Assembly: GCA_963693305.1 (NCBI GenBank)
Contig: OY855913.1
Coordinates: forward strand, 84,501-148,500
Origin: Meandrina meandrites
Lineage: Eukaryota; Cnidaria; Anthozoa; Scleractinia; Meandrinidae
Direction of reading: 5' to 3'
DNA: 64,000 nucleotides
The notes below the pieces were generated by a model. The model saw only the letters and a program-made list of their open reading frames with translations, was not told the origin of the DNA and did not search any database. The position numbers and the translations under genes were made by a program. Below are positions 63,598-64,000 of this stretch, piece after piece; the first letter of the stretch is position 1, and every line of letters begins with the position of its first letter.

Positions 63598-63860
63598 AGA
63601 AGTTGGAGCTGTACCAGTTGGAAGCCATTTGCGCACTTACTGTCAGATTAGTTTGAACATCCGCCATATTACTGCTCATATTGTAGAACTGGTGATCACC
63701 TGCGTTAAATCATTCTGGAAGATGTTGCATAGTAGCGGCCCAAAAGCAGATCTCTGAGGGCATCCCCTTGACACCCTGTATCACAACATTCAACTTGTAA
63801 CAAAGATCAACATAACCTGTTAGGCATTCCCTCCAGTCCATGTTTTCCAGCTGGCCGTCC
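63598..63860 (-). pseudogene. LINE reverse transcriptase fragment (upstream half)
   Basis: On the - strand one frame reads GCPQRSAFGPLLCNIFQNDL (RT motif 'GCPQGSAFGPLLWNIFQNDL') and, after a frameshift, GDHQFYNMSSNMADVQTNLT then ASNWYSSNFFKG. The expected YADDHQ catalytic box is damaged (GDHQ). It runs toward 63860; beyond that the frame is lost. Confidence 0.7.
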
Positions 63861-64000
63861 ATGCCATACATGCGCTACACAGTTTTACCTAATTTGTGCT
63901 TTTCAAATAAAAATCAATACTCCTTTAACACGGCAAAGCGCCTTATTAAATTTCTATTGATTATTATTGATTTTTTTTCTAGATAATCAATAACTAAACG
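63861..64000. other. right edge of window
   Basis: AT-rich sequence with ttattattgatttttttt; nothing identified. Confidence 0.4.

Overview
The window looks like nuclear DNA of an invertebrate animal, most likely an anthozoan cnidarian (stony coral or sea anemone). The grounds are long-intron animal genes with GT-AG splice sites, animal-type myo-inositol oxygenase and TAP-like ABC half-transporter genes, and a dense load of Ngaro/DIRS tyrosine-recombinase retrotransposons, Penelope-like elements, LINE relics, a tRNA-derived SINE family and many foldback MITEs. The species cannot be named from the sequence alone. There is no bacterial-style operon, rRNA, functional tRNA gene or CRISPR.

Host genes, left to right. 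(1) The last coding exon of a GNAT-type acetyltransferase lies on the + strand (303-515); the rest of that gene is outside the window. (2) On the - strand, 34905 down to 3831, a complete 18-exon ABC subfamily B half-transporter can be assembled with every splice phase matching. The model gives 816 residues: an N-terminal TMD0, a six-helix core and one nucleotide-binding domain with all catalytic motifs. (3) On the - strand, 59703 down to 41816, a complete 7-exon myo-inositol oxygenase (298 residues) has all six di-iron ligands conserved. Genes 1 and 2 converge; genes 2 and 3 follow each other on the - strand. Between and inside them nearly everything recognisable is mobile DNA.

Mobile DNA. 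The ABC gene carries, antisense in intron 5, a Ngaro-like element (21936-26828) whose split direct repeats are arranged A1-gagN-B1-A2-gagC-RT-RH-YR-B2, so that the gag gene is cut by the B1A2 junction. MIOX intron 4 carries, in sense, an apparently intact Ngaro element (43458-48869) with the textbook order A1-gag-RT/RH-YR-B1A2-B2. Two Penelope-like remnants (39911-40698 and 58341-58843) have GIY-YIG endonuclease tails, inverted arms and hammerhead-ribozyme-like motifs. Two insertions of one SINE family have clean target-site duplications (12228-12478, 33586-33893). A 2.7-kb TTAA-flanked DNA element (60891-63593) splits an older LINE. Large foldback elements lie at about 15340-19822 (with a second one nested at 16861-18125), 37255-38620 (with a nested TTAA-flanked MITE) and elsewhere. 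A 1.8-kb minisatellite with strand switches occupies 13028-14880.

Layout: 1-515 acetyltransferase end; 516-3830 convergent intergenic; 3831-34905 ABC gene with TE-filled introns; 34906-41815 repeat-rich intergenic; 41816-59703 MIOX; 59704-64000 MIOX upstream region with nested LINE and DNA transposon. All calls come from reading the sequence by eye; no database search was run.
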